Of a stretch of 64,000 nt of DNA, positions 52,101 through 59,859 are shown in pieces. A program made the position numbers and the translations under genes. The DNA is taken from assembly GCA_934476075.1 (NCBI GenBank), contig CAKSNH010000006.1, forward strand, positions 1 through 64,000, in the 5' to 3' direction. The notes beneath the pieces are model-generated. The model saw nothing but the letters and a program-made list of their open reading frames with translations. It searched no databases and had not been told where the DNA came from. The DNA comes from an uncultured Clostridia bacterium (GTDB lineage: Bacteria; Bacillota; Clostridia; UBA1381). Numbering within the stretch: position 1 is the stretch's first letter; every line of letters starts with the position of its first letter.

Positions 52101-52244
52101 TTGTATATAAACTATCACCAAACGGGCGTCGGCGGAGATACCACATGGGGCACTCTTGCACATCAGCAGTTTACGCTGTATTCAAATACTGATTATACGT
52201 TTAAGTTTAGTATACAGGGGATATATCCGACATCTGCAAGCTGA
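49140..52244 (+). CDS. lacZ: GH2 beta-galactosidase, LacZ type
   Basis: This is a 1034-residue cytoplasmic glycoside hydrolase family 2 enzyme of full LacZ length with five domains: jelly-roll sugar-binding (about 30-215), two Ig-like domains, the TIM barrel (about 330-620) and the C-terminal Bgal_small_N domain (about 735-1030). The acid/base is Glu465 in SLGNESWGG; the nucleophile is Glu534 in LCEYSHAMGNS. The barrel entry KGVNRHEFSCDKGRA is typical. It hydrolyses lactose or beta-galactosides; with GH35 and GH51 genes nearby, pectic galactan is a likely source. It is transcribed alone. Confidence 0.96.
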   Translation: MKPKFIYSPPENGYPEWNNNPDIFQLNRLDAHSYQMPFDTLDEALNLQHEQSKHYKCLNGMWDFEFAENPEKTNKDFYKPDYGTSSWAKIKVPSHWQFQGYDYPQYTNTVYPWTADDKIDPPFAPTNYNPVGSYKTVFTVPDEWKDSPVYISFQGVESAFYVWINGDLVGYGEDTFNASEFDITPYLQDGENILAVQVYRWCSGSWLEDQDFWRLSGIFRDVYIYSTPKTHIFNFKAIATLDAEYNNGILTVSADITDYDNNPVNNFSVSAMLYDNENMVSRFTLSDNNSVTIPSVKKWSAEYPNLYTLVLCLKDENGNAVEYLSCRIGFRRFELIGGLMCINGQRIVFKGVNRHEFSCDKGRAIDYDDMVQHIKLMKLNNINAVRTSHYPNNPKWYNLCDEYGLYVIDENNLETHGCHGGQKGPAYEIPGSQEIWRDNVLDRCKSMFERDKNHPSIVIWSLGNESWGGENFLLMHDYFHSVDDTRLVHYENTVHTPEYTDCTDMTSHMYTSPNGIEEYALSDNHDKKPFILCEYSHAMGNSCGNIFEYTNLFDKYPILQGGFVWDWIDQAIRTKTADGIEYLAYGGDFGEKVHSGNFSGNGLLFADGTPTPKLDEVKAVYQNADFREGNIRGKSVFIKNKFLFTNLSDFDFTWSVYKTGELVESGNIALDIAPNTEKMLVIPFTYPTVSDGEYVLNLSLATKHSSLWADKGHEVAFGQFVLPTKPQDEAIPCGKLELIKNKKSIIVTGENFKAEFGQNSGLLHSYVYNGTELLKRPVTPNFYRAWVDNDIANGMPLRCRVWVQNSHRRELNELAQIHTDANQIIIKASFSLNDLHDDWCVGHYSHSLCTMTYTINADGKISITEQVFPLPNMPELPTFGSKIVMENEFCNMKWYGRGPGESMWDRKSGEKIGLYSGTVKEQFVPYLTPQECGNKTDVRFAEITNASGVGLRICGMPYMEFNAKEWDNDEIINADHAYKLPKPDKSVLYINYHQTGVGGDTTWGTLAHQQFTLYSNTDYTFKFSIQGIYPTSAS

Positions 52245-52282
52245 TTTTGTATAGCAAATCAGTTTCACCAAACGAGTATTTG

Positions 52283-52323
52283 ATAACAGGCAAGCCGATA
52301 TTAAAGGCTTACCTGTTATTTTT
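52283..52323 (+). terminator. Terminator of lacZ
   Basis: ATAACAGGCAAGCC pairs with GGCTTACCTGTTAT, followed by TTTTT. Confidence 0.85.
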
Positions 52324-52327
52324 ACGC

Positions 52328-52365
52328 AAAAAAATAATACCGACTAAATCAATAATCGGTATTAT
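52328..52365 (-). terminator. Terminator of tRNA-Leu
   Basis: On the minus strand ATAATACCGA pairs with TCGGTATTAT and is followed by a seven-T run. Confidence 0.85.
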
Positions 52366-52366
52366 C

Positions 52367-52455
52367 TGGTGCCGAAGACCGGGGTCGAACCGGTACGGGA
52401 ATCGCTTCCCACAGGATTTTAAGTCCTGGGCGTCTGCCAGTTCCGCCACTTCGGC
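52367..52455 (-). tRNA. tRNA-Leu (anticodon TAA)
   Basis: The minus strand gives a class II tRNA. The acceptor GCCGAAG pairs with CTTCGGC. The anticodon stem CAGGA/TCCTG holds CTTAAAA, anticodon TAA. A long variable arm (TGGGAAGCGATTCCCGT region) and the T-arm CCGGTTCGACCCCGG are present. CCA is encoded. It reads UUA and UUG. Confidence 0.97.
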
Positions 52456-52529
52456 ATTGCTCGCCTGAGCACTTAATTATAATACCATATTACACCCGAA
52501 TAGTCAATACTTTTTTCAAAAATTTTAGC

Positions 52530-52568
52530 AAAAAAGTGCGGACTTGACTTTTACATCAAATCCGCACT
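52530..52568 (-). terminator. Terminator of pta-ackA
   Basis: On the minus strand AGTGCGGATTTGA pairs with TCAAGTCCGCACT, followed by TTTTT, 15 bases past the ackA stop. Confidence 0.9.
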
Positions 52569-52582
52569 GCTATAATCAATAA

Positions 52583-53779
52583 TTACGCCTCAACCAATCT
52601 CTTTGTATCGATAGCAATCATCAATTCTTCATTTGTAGGAATCACCAAAGTTTTAACAGTCGCATCGTCTGCACTGATGTCAACTGTACCTCTTGTGTTG
52701 TTCTTTGCTTCATCAATCTTAATTCCCATGAATTCAAGACCGGCAACAGCAGCAGCACGAGTACCGGCGTCATTTTCACCGACACCTGCTGTGAATACGA
52801 TAGCGTCTACTCCGCCCATTGCAGCGGCATAGCTGCCGATAAGCTTCTTAACACCGTATGAGAACATATTCAAAGCCAATTCAGCTCTCTTGTTGCCCTG
52901 TTCGGCAGCAGCACTCAAATCTCTGAAATCGCTGCTTACTCCCGACACACCGAACACACCTGACTTTTTGTTCATGATGTTGTTTACTTCCTGTGTGCTT
53001 AGCTTTTCTTCGTCCATTAAATATGTTACAACAGCAGGGTCCATAGTACCTGTTCTTGTACCCATAACAACACCGTCAAGCGGAGTAAAACCCATTGATG
53101 TATCAACAGATTTACCGTTCTTAACAGCTGTAACAGATGAACCGTTACCCAAGTGGCAGGTAATAATCTTCAAATCTTCGATAGGCTTGCCCAAAGCCTT
53201 TGCAACTTCCTGTGAAACAAATTTGTGGCTTGTTCCATGGAAACCGTATTTTCTGATTTTGTACTTGTCATAGTATTCATATGGCAAAGCATACATATAT
53301 GCTTCGGCAGGCATTGTTTGATGGAATGCAGTATCAAATACACCTACTTGTTTGATGTTAGGCATAATCTTTTCACAAGCCTCGATACCGATGATGTTCG
53401 GCGGATTGTGCAAAGGTGCAAGAGGTGTACACATTTCAAGAGCCTTCTTAACGCTTGCGTCAATAACAACAGAATCACTGAAATATTCACCGCCGTGTAC
53501 GACTCTGTGACCAACCGCACCGATTTCGTCCATAGATGCGATTACACCATAGTCAGCGTCAACCAATGCGTCGATAACCATTTGGATAGCGTCGGCATGG
53601 TCTTTCATAGGCTTTTCAATTTTAACTTGCTTGTCAGCAATAAGATTTTTGTGTTGAAGATTTGAACCGTCGATACCGATTCTTTCACACAAACCCTTAG
53701 CCATAACTTTCATGTTATCCATATCAATTAATTGATATTTCAAAGATGAACTTCCGGCATTTATAACCAAAATTTTCAT
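52583..53779 (-). CDS. ackA: Acetate kinase
   Basis: This enzyme converts acetyl phosphate and ADP to acetate and ATP, the energy-yielding end of acetate fermentation. The 398 residues carry the N-terminal motif VINAGSSSLKYQL (4-16), GFHGTSHKFVS (about 179-189) and TCHLGNGSS, all family signatures. It follows pta by 36 bases on the same transcript, the usual Clostridial order. AAAGGAATAT-type spacing precedes the ATG. Confidence 0.98.
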   Translation of the reverse strand: MKILVINAGSSSLKYQLIDMDNMKVMAKGLCERIGIDGSNLQHKNLIADKQVKIEKPMKDHADAIQMVIDALVDADYGVIASMDEIGAVGHRVVHGGEYFSDSVVIDASVKKALEMCTPLAPLHNPPNIIGIEACEKIMPNIKQVGVFDTAFHQTMPAEAYMYALPYEYYDKYKIRKYGFHGTSHKFVSQEVAKALGKPIEDLKIITCHLGNGSSVTAVKNGKSVDTSMGFTPLDGVVMGTRTGTMDPAVVTYLMDEEKLSTQEVNNIMNKKSGVFGVSGVSSDFRDLSAAAEQGNKRAELALNMFSYGVKKLIGSYAAAMGGVDAIVFTAGVGENDAGTRAAAVAGLEFMGIKIDEAKNNTRGTVDISADDATVKTLVIPTNEELMIAIDTKRLVEA

Positions 53780-53815
53780 ACTTATATATTCCTTTCAAAA
53801 TAACAATTTATGTAA

Positions 53816-54820
53816 TTAGTTTTGAGCAGCGGCTTGTATTGCTGTAATTGCAACAACACCTGCAATATCCTCTGCTACGCAGCCACGAGATAAGTCATTT
53901 ACAGGCTTTGCGATACCTTGAAGAATAGGGCCGAAAGCTTCTGCTTTACCAAGTCTTTGAGCAATCTTATAACCGATGTTTCCCGCATTTAGGTCAGGGA
54001 AAATAAGTGTATTTGCTTTTCCGGCAACAGGAGATTGCGGTGCTTTTGATGCAGCTACTGACGGAACGATAGCAGCGTCAAACTGCAATTCGCCGTCTAC
54101 GTCAAGTTCAGGTGCTTTTTCCTTAGTCAGCTTGGTAGCCTCCTGCATCTTATCAACAAGTTCATGCTTTGCAGAACCGTATGTTGAGAATGAAAGCATA
54201 GCAACCTTTGGTTCTTCGTTTACAAGCTGTTTGAATGACTTAGCTGATGAAATAGCAATTTCCGAAAGTTCATCTGCATTAGGATTCATATTAAGACCGC
54301 AGTCACCGAATACGAATGTACCGTCTTGACCATATTCACAGTCAGGCACGCATATTAGGAAGAATGCAGAAACCAACTTTGTTCCGGGAGCTGTTTTTAG
54401 GATTTGAAGTGATGGTCTGATTGTGTCGGCAGATGAGTGACAAGCACCCGATACCATACCGTCAGCGTCGTCTTGCTTAACCATCATAACTGTATAATAT
54501 GAAGGGTCTTTCATTGTTTCCAATGCCTTTTCAGGAGTCATACCCTTGTTCTTTCTCAATTCATAGAATTTATCTGCATATTCTTGCAACTTATCGCTTG
54601 TTTCAGGATTAACGATAGGAGTGTCGCCGATGTTAATACCTTCTGCTTTACAAGTTGCTTGTATCTTTTCAGGGTCGCCCACCAAAATAACCTTTGCATA
54701 GCCTTCTTTTACAACGATTTCAGTTGCTTTAAGAGTTCTGATGTCCTCACCCTCAGCCAAAGCAATAGTTTTAATATTTTCTTTTGCTCTTGCTTTTAAC
54801 TTTTCTGTAAATACACTCAT
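53816..54820 (-). CDS. pta: Phosphate acetyltransferase
   Basis: This enzyme makes acetyl phosphate from acetyl-CoA and phosphate. The 334-residue protein consists of the PTA_PTB catalytic domain only, without the DRTGG and P-loop extensions found in enterobacteria. VSGACHSSADTIRPSLQI (about 121-138) and NTLIFPDLNAGNIGYKIAQR are diagnostic. A GGAGG lies before the ATG. It is the first gene of the pta-ackA operon, with a promoter at 54948-54976. Confidence 0.97.
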   Translation of the reverse strand: MSVFTEKLKARAKENIKTIALAEGEDIRTLKATEIVVKEGYAKVILVGDPEKIQATCKAEGINIGDTPIVNPETSDKLQEYADKFYELRKNKGMTPEKALETMKDPSYYTVMMVKQDDADGMVSGACHSSADTIRPSLQILKTAPGTKLVSAFFLICVPDCEYGQDGTFVFGDCGLNMNPNADELSEIAISSAKSFKQLVNEEPKVAMLSFSTYGSAKHELVDKMQEATKLTKEKAPELDVDGELQFDAAIVPSVAASKAPQSPVAGKANTLIFPDLNAGNIGYKIAQRLGKAEAFGPILQGIAKPVNDLSRGCVAEDIAGVVAITAIQAAAQN

Positions 54821-54947
54821 GTTTCAACCTCCAAAATAAATTATCATAATTTTAGACGTTTCACACCTGTCTGCATAATTTATAGCTAAATCCAACAGAC
54901 AGACGAAAAACGCAGCAAAATGCTATCGCAAGTGCCATATATAAATA

Positions 54948-54987
54948 ATTATACAACTATTTTGGTTATTTTACAATAGCCAAAATA
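54948..54987 (-). promoter_or_regulatory. Promoter of pta-ackA overlapped by an inverted repeat
   Basis: TTGTAA and TATAAT are 17 bases apart on the minus strand (54948-54976). TATTTTGG (54958-54965) and CCAAAATA (54980-54987) form a perfect 8-bp inverted repeat spanning the spacer and -35 box, a good position for a repressor site. The rest of the 318-base gap (54821-55138) is AT-rich, with only the weak terminator at 55095-55128. Confidence 0.6.
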
Positions 54988-55094
54988 CTATTACACATTT
55001 TTTGACGATTTACATATATTTTTTACTGCTTTTTTAAAAAATATATTGCAAAAAGTCCATTGTTATTTTTTTCACATTTTGCGGATAACATAAC

Positions 55095-55128
55095 AATAGG
55101 GCAGACAATCACCTTGCCTACCCTATTT
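55095..55128 (-). terminator. Possible terminator of rhaA
   Basis: AATAGGGTAGGCA-type arms pair (AATAGGGCAGACA with TGCCTACCCTATT), but no T run follows on the minus strand. Confidence 0.5.
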
Positions 55129-55138
55129 ATATATGCAA

Positions 55139-56392
55139 TTAGTTTCTCTTGCTTAGTACGTCAGCTTCATATTTCTTGATTTCTTCAAACCATTCTTTAT
55201 CAGCCTTAACACCGCATTGTTCGCAGTATTCAGCCCAAATATCACCGAACGGCAATGTCTTGATTTCTTCCTGCATCATCATAAGCTCTGTAAGCTGGTT
55301 TGTATCCTGCAATTCTTTAAGCTTTGCCGATGGTTCACACAAAGCAAACAAAAGAGCCTTCTGCCAGCTTCTGAAACCTACTACCCATGCTGAAATTCTG
55401 TTGATACTTGCATCAAAGAAGTCCAATGCCATGTATACACGCTTCAAAGCATCGCAGCGTACAATTTCTTTTGCCATTTCTCTTGTTTCATCATCAAACA
55501 AAAGAACGTGGTCACTATCCCAACGAACGCCTCTTGTGATATGCAAAGCGATTTCAGGGAAGTAGCACAACAATGTTGAAATCTTATCAGATACCAACTC
55601 TGTCGGGTGATAGTGTCCGTTATCCATCAATGGAAGACAACCGTCATGTGTTGCCGCAAATGTCAAAGTAAATTCTGATGAACCGGCTGTGAATGATTCC
55701 ACACCGATACCGAATACTTTTGATTCTACGCAAGGCTTAACCTTCGATTTATCAAACGGTTCGGCCAAAATCTTTTCGATAGAATCTTTATATCTCATAC
55801 GAGGACCCATTCTGTCGGCAGGAACGTCTTTGTAACCGTCACCTGTCCAGATGTTCATTACGCAAGGAACGCCTGTTTCCTCAGCGAAATATTGAGAAAT
55901 ACGAATACAAGCCTTACCATGCTCAATCCAGAAATCTCTTGTAGCCTTATCAGGGCTTGAAAGTGTCAAGCCGTCTTTAACCTTAGGGCTTGAAAAGAAT
56001 GTTGGGTTAAAGTCGATACCAACGTTTCTTGCCTTTGCAAATTCAACCCATTTCTTAAAGTGCTTTGGCTCTAATTTATCACGGTCAGCATATTCGCCGT
56101 CTTCAAAAATAGCATAGCAAGCGTGAACATTAATTTTCTTCATACCAGGGCAAAGTGACATAGCCTTGTCCATATCTGCCAATAGTTCTTCCGGTGTTCT
56201 TGCCTTACCCGGATAGTTACCTGTTGTCTGGATACCGCCTGTCAAAGGACCGTCTTGGTCAAAACCCTTAACGTCATCACCCTGCCAGCAATGCAAAGAT
56301 ACCGGTACATCTTTTAGCTTTGCGATTACAGCATCTGTATCAATTCCGTATGAAGCATATATTTGTTTTGCTGATTCATATCTTGTACTCAT
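55139..56392 (-). CDS. rhaA: L-rhamnose isomerase
   Basis: This enzyme interconverts L-rhamnose and L-rhamnulose, the first step of rhamnose catabolism. The 417-residue TIM-barrel protein shows the family landmarks VSLHCWQGDDVKGFD (about 31-45), NVHACYAIFEDGE and the metal-site segment HDGCLPLMDNGHYHPTE. The start has GGAGG eight bases upstream. It stands alone with its own strong promoter; no rhamnulokinase or aldolase is beside it. Rhamnose is the backbone sugar of rhamnogalacturonan I, which fits the two acetylesterases in the window. Confidence 0.97.
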   Translation of the reverse strand: MSTRYESAKQIYASYGIDTDAVIAKLKDVPVSLHCWQGDDVKGFDQDGPLTGGIQTTGNYPGKARTPEELLADMDKAMSLCPGMKKINVHACYAIFEDGEYADRDKLEPKHFKKWVEFAKARNVGIDFNPTFFSSPKVKDGLTLSSPDKATRDFWIEHGKACIRISQYFAEETGVPCVMNIWTGDGYKDVPADRMGPRMRYKDSIEKILAEPFDKSKVKPCVESKVFGIGVESFTAGSSEFTLTFAATHDGCLPLMDNGHYHPTELVSDKISTLLCYFPEIALHITRGVRWDSDHVLLFDDETREMAKEIVRCDALKRVYMALDFFDASINRISAWVVGFRSWQKALLFALCEPSAKLKELQDTNQLTELMMMQEEIKTLPFGDIWAEYCEQCGVKADKEWFEEIKKYEADVLSKRN

Positions 56393-56442
56393 TTTCTACC
56401 TCCGTATATGTTTGTTTATTTTTGCCTTTGCTCTATGTATTC

Positions 56443-56471
56443 ATTATATGTGCACACGGCAAAAAAGTCAA
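56443..56471 (-). promoter_or_regulatory. Promoter of rhaA
   Basis: TTGACT and TATAAT with a 17-base spacer on the minus strand, about 50 bases before the start. Confidence 0.75.
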
Positions 56472-56506
56472 TATAAATAAATTTTTAACGAAAAAAACTT
56501 AGTTTT

Positions 56507-57103
56507 TTACATAATCTGTCTGCCTTCGAGTGCCTTAACCAATGTAATCTCATCGGCATATTCAAGGTCGCCGCCCACAGGTATTCCGTGTGCAATTCTT
56601 GTCACCTTAATCCCCATCGGCTGCAACAGTTTTGATATATACACTGCCGTGGCAGTACCGCTCACCGTCGGATTTGTCGCCATAATGACTTCCTTAACCG
56701 TTTGGTCGGCAAGCCTCAGCATAAGTTCCTTTATCTTAATATCATCAGGCCCTACCCCGTCCATCGGCGACAGTGCACCGTGCAGAACATGGTAAAGCCC
56801 ATGATATTCGTTCGTCTTTTCAATAGCCGATACATCTTTCGGACTTTCCACAACGCATATCGTGGATTTGTCACGCTTTGCCGAGGAGCATATCGGACAA
56901 GGATTGACGTCGGTCAAATTCTGACACGTTTTGCAAAAAACAATTTTTGTTTTCGCCTCCATTATAGCGTTCGCCATGTCTTTCGCCTTTTCGGGCGACA
57001 TTCTGTCAAGCACATAAAACGCCATACGTTCCGCACTTTTCCGACCGATACCCGGCATTTGTTCAAATTTCTCAATCAGTCGCTCAATCGGTGCAGCGTG
57101 CAT
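56507..57103 (-). CDS. recR: Recombination protein RecR
   Basis: This 198-residue protein works with RecO and RecF to load RecA on gapped DNA. It has the helix-hairpin-helix (FEQMPGIGRKSAERM, about 13-27), the four-Cys zinc finger CKTC with CPIC (about 57-73), and a Toprim domain (VVESPKDVSAIEKT and the following acidic residues). It is the last gene of the dnaX-ybaB-recR operon, 29 bases after ybaB. Confidence 0.97.
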   Translation of the reverse strand: MHAAPIERLIEKFEQMPGIGRKSAERMAFYVLDRMSPEKAKDMANAIMEAKTKIVFCKTCQNLTDVNPCPICSSAKRDKSTICVVESPKDVSAIEKTNEYHGLYHVLHGALSPMDGVGPDDIKIKELMLRLADQTVKEVIMATNPTVSGTATAVYISKLLQPMGIKVTRIAHGIPVGGDLEYADEITLVKALEGRQIM

Positions 57104-57132
57104 ATCTGTCCTCTCCTCTGTCGTATCTCAAA

Positions 57133-57486
57133 TTAGAATAATCCCGGAATTTTCAAGCCGCCTGTAACAGCACTCATACCTTCTGTCATCATATCATCGG
57201 CTTTGTGGATAGCGTCATTAACCGCTACCATAACCAAATCTTCAAGAGTTTCAACATCGTCCTTGTCAACTACATCAGGATTGATTTTGATTGAAACAAG
57301 TTCCTTCTTACCGTTTGCAACAACAGTAACCATACCGCCGCCTGCTGTGGCTTCAACGGTCTTGTCTTCCATTTCTTCCTGAACTCTTTCCATTTCCTCC
57401 TGCATCTTTTGAGCCTGACGAATTACGTTATTTACATTTCTGTTTGCATTCATACCTGCACCTGCAAAACCCTTATACTTACCCAT
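57133..57486 (-). CDS. ybaB: YbaB/EbfC family DNA-binding protein
   Basis: This 117-residue nucleoid-associated protein has a central helix (MQEEMERVQEEMEDKTVEAT) and the short beta-part GGGMVTVVANGKKELVSIKI typical of YbaB. The N-terminus starts with a glycine-rich KYKGFAGAGM segment as in many Firmicutes. It sits between dnaX and recR, its conserved position in bacteria. Confidence 0.96.
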   Translation of the reverse strand: MGKYKGFAGAGMNANRNVNNVIRQAQKMQEEMERVQEEMEDKTVEATAGGGMVTVVANGKKELVSIKINPDVVDKDDVETLEDLVMVAVNDAIHKADDMMTEGMSAVTGGLKIPGLF

Positions 57487-57518
57487 CTTAAAAAACCTCC
57501 AAAATAAATTAATTTTAA

Positions 57519-59390
57519 TTAGTCTTCGTTTTCTTTATTTTCTTGTTTTATTTCTGATTCCTCAAGGAATTCTTCCCTTTCATCGTCATCATCATTATCA
57601 TCAATCGACTTTTGTTCATAAACCTCGCTGTCGGCACTGTAATTGATAAACTCACTGTCATCGGTAACTTCCACAATTTCGGGATAAGTTTCAATCAGCT
57701 CGTCAATCGGGTCGGCAAAACTGTTTTCCTGCTTTATATCTTCTTTTTCAACAACGTCTGCCTGTGACTGCTTACTCTCCGAAATCTGTACCGTTTCCGT
57801 CTTGTCAGGTTTTGTCTGTTCATTATTGCCGCCGCTCGGCAAATTCCAAAAATCAATTATATAATCTTCAATATCATCTCTGACCGCCGTTTTCACACGG
57901 ACATCAACACCCGCCGCACTGCTTACCATATCTTCGAGCGAATCGAGACTCTTGTCCAAAATCGCTTTGGATACTAACTCGTTTTTCTCAAAAAGAATTA
58001 TTATGCCCTCTCCGTCAATGGTAACATCTTTGTTCTTCAAAAGCATAAAATGCGGTGCTCTTTTCAATATCCCCTGCACTATCTTGTCCCACTTTTTAGC
58101 GGTCACGGCAATAGGATTTTCCGCTGTCATAACACTCAGGTCAATCGGCTTGAAAATACGCTCCGACGGCTTTTCTTTTTTCACCCTCGGTTTCTTTTCG
58201 ACTTTCGGCTTTTCAACGCTTACGGTTTTTACTTCAATCCCGTTCTTGATTTTTTCTTCCATTTCACTCACTCTTGCAAGCAGTGCCTCGTTGGAATTAT
58301 CAAGCTCCGGTCTTGTCAGCTTAACAAAAGCCAGTTCGTAAATAACCCTCGGATTTTTCACCCACTTTGCGTCACCTCTTGCCTTTGACAAAAGATTTGT
58401 CGCATAGGTTATTTTTTCAAATGACGCCTTGTTACTCTGCGACTTTAATTTTACTATATCATCATCACTGTAATCGAGTACATCTTTCGGATTGTCGCTC
58501 ACCTTGCATATGAGCAAATCACGAAAATGTGCAATTACATTGTCCGCAAAATTATTAATATCACGTCCGTCCGCCATAAGTTCATTTATCACCGACAGCA
58601 CTTCTTTTGTGTTGCCGTCGATAACACCGCCGGCTATTCTGAAAATCAAATCCGATGCCGCAATTCCGAGTACCGATATAATATCGTCCTCATTCAGACT
58701 GTTTCCGCAAGCCGATATGCACCGTTCAAGAATACTCAGCCCGTCACGCATAGAACCGTCCGCCAGACGTGCAAGCATTAAATATGCTCCGTCCGTAATC
58801 TGCAAACCGTCCCCCGACGCAATCTCTCTCATTCTCAAAACTATGTCGCTCGGTTTTATACGTCTGAAATCAAATCTCTGACATCTCGACAATATAGTCT
58901 GCGGCAATTTGTGCACTTCTGTCGTTGCCAGAATAAAAATAACGTGTTCGGGAGGTTCTTCCAAAGTTTTAAGCAATGCGTTAAACGCACTGATTGACAG
59001 CATATGAACCTCGTCTATGATATACACACGATATTTTGACTGTGTAGCCGAATATGCCAATTCGTCCTGAATTGCACGAATATCCTCGACACTGTTATTG
59101 GAGGCGGCGTCAAGCTCCGAAACCTCCAAAATGCTGCCGTCCAAAATTCCCCTGCACACAGCACATTCGTTACACGGACTGCCCGTTGTATTGTTTAAAC
59201 AGTTGACCGCTCTTGAAAATACCTTTGCGGCGGTGGTTTTACCTGTACCTCTCGTACCGCAGAACAAATACGCATGAGCAATCTTACCTGTCAAAATCTG
59301 ATTTTTCAAAGTTCGTGTTATATGTGTCTGACCGACAATATCCTCAAAAACAAGCGGACGCCATTTTCTATAAATCGCCTGATATGCCAA
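57519..59390 (-). CDS. dnaX: DNA polymerase III subunit gamma/tau
   Basis: This is the clamp-loader ATPase of the replisome, 623 residues from a TTG start at 59390 that gives the canonical N-terminus MAYQAIYRKWRP. The site GAGAGG is very close and AAGGAG lies about 13 bases upstream; a GTG three codons earlier is an alternative. Walker A GTRGTGKT (45-52), zinc Cys64/73/76/79, the Walker B region with DEVHMLS, and sensor-1 and sensor-2 motifs are present. The C-terminal third is acidic and less conserved. The longer frame to 59522 would run into the SRP RNA terminator and is rejected. No slippery site for a gamma form was identified. Confidence 0.95.
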   Translation of the reverse strand: MAYQAIYRKWRPLVFEDIVGQTHITRTLKNQILTGKIAHAYLFCGTRGTGKTTAAKVFSRAVNCLNNTTGSPCNECAVCRGILDGSILEVSELDAASNNSVEDIRAIQDELAYSATQSKYRVYIIDEVHMLSISAFNALLKTLEEPPEHVIFILATTEVHKLPQTILSRCQRFDFRRIKPSDIVLRMREIASGDGLQITDGAYLMLARLADGSMRDGLSILERCISACGNSLNEDDIISVLGIAASDLIFRIAGGVIDGNTKEVLSVINELMADGRDINNFADNVIAHFRDLLICKVSDNPKDVLDYSDDDIVKLKSQSNKASFEKITYATNLLSKARGDAKWVKNPRVIYELAFVKLTRPELDNSNEALLARVSEMEEKIKNGIEVKTVSVEKPKVEKKPRVKKEKPSERIFKPIDLSVMTAENPIAVTAKKWDKIVQGILKRAPHFMLLKNKDVTIDGEGIIILFEKNELVSKAILDKSLDSLEDMVSSAAGVDVRVKTAVRDDIEDYIIDFWNLPSGGNNEQTKPDKTETVQISESKQSQADVVEKEDIKQENSFADPIDELIETYPEIVEVTDDSEFINYSADSEVYEQKSIDDNDDDDEREEFLEESEIKQENKENED

Positions 59391-59532
59391 ACCTCTCACA
59401 CTCTCCTTAAAATTACAACCGACAAATACGAAAAAACGCCTTTCGGCGTCAATCACAAAACGCAAAACAAATCTAAAATATTTCACGTTATATATTATTA
59501 ACGGAAATAAATATTTCCCCAATAAACAAAAA

Positions 59533-59647
59533 ATAGGCTCAAACCGAGTTTATCCGCAACACATTGCAAGGTCTGCTTATTGCTGCTTGGTTCCCCATCT
59601 GACAAGGTTCACAGTTTGCAATCGCACAGGACTCGGTTATCATCGCC
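59533..59647 (-). ncRNA. ffs: Signal recognition particle RNA
   Basis: On the minus strand, the conserved apical part of the SRP RNA is visible: GTCAGATGGGGAACCAAGCAGC, with the tetraloop-type GGAA and the asymmetric internal loop. AACCGAGT at the 5' side pairs with ACTCGGTT at the 3' side, and a T run follows (59526-59533 in reverse). The 5' end is estimated; a TATAAT near 59703 suggests the transcript may begin up to 40 bases earlier, and a small hairpin lies in that stretch. The position just upstream of dnaX matches the Bacillus layout. Confidence 0.9.
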
Positions 59648-59751
59648 ATTTAATCCATATCCAATTCACGCAGTCATTTTCACAACTACGCCTAGATTAT
59701 TATAATATATATTTATAAAAACTGCAAGCATTTTTTTAAATTTTTTTATTA

Positions 59752-59855
59752 TTTTTTAATTTTTCAGGAAATTGCGTAAAATGCAATAACGAAAAATCAA
59801 AAATGCTGCATTATTCCTATGCCCGCAGGCGGAGTTTCTATTAAGAAGCTTTTTT
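59752..59855 (-). repeat. Dispersed intergenic repeat, full copy 9
   Basis: It reads from the minus strand as AAAAAAGCTTCT, a partly changed GC-rich hairpin, the GCATTTTTGATTTTTCGTT block and the AAATTAAAAAA end. It lies immediately after the stop codon of the CmpB-like gene. Confidence 0.88.
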
Positions 59856-59859
59856 AATA

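Noticed and set aside
57519..59390. Programmed frameshift in dnaX giving a gamma subunit
   Set aside because: No convincing slippery heptamer with a following hairpin was found, and the reading frame is intact to the end.
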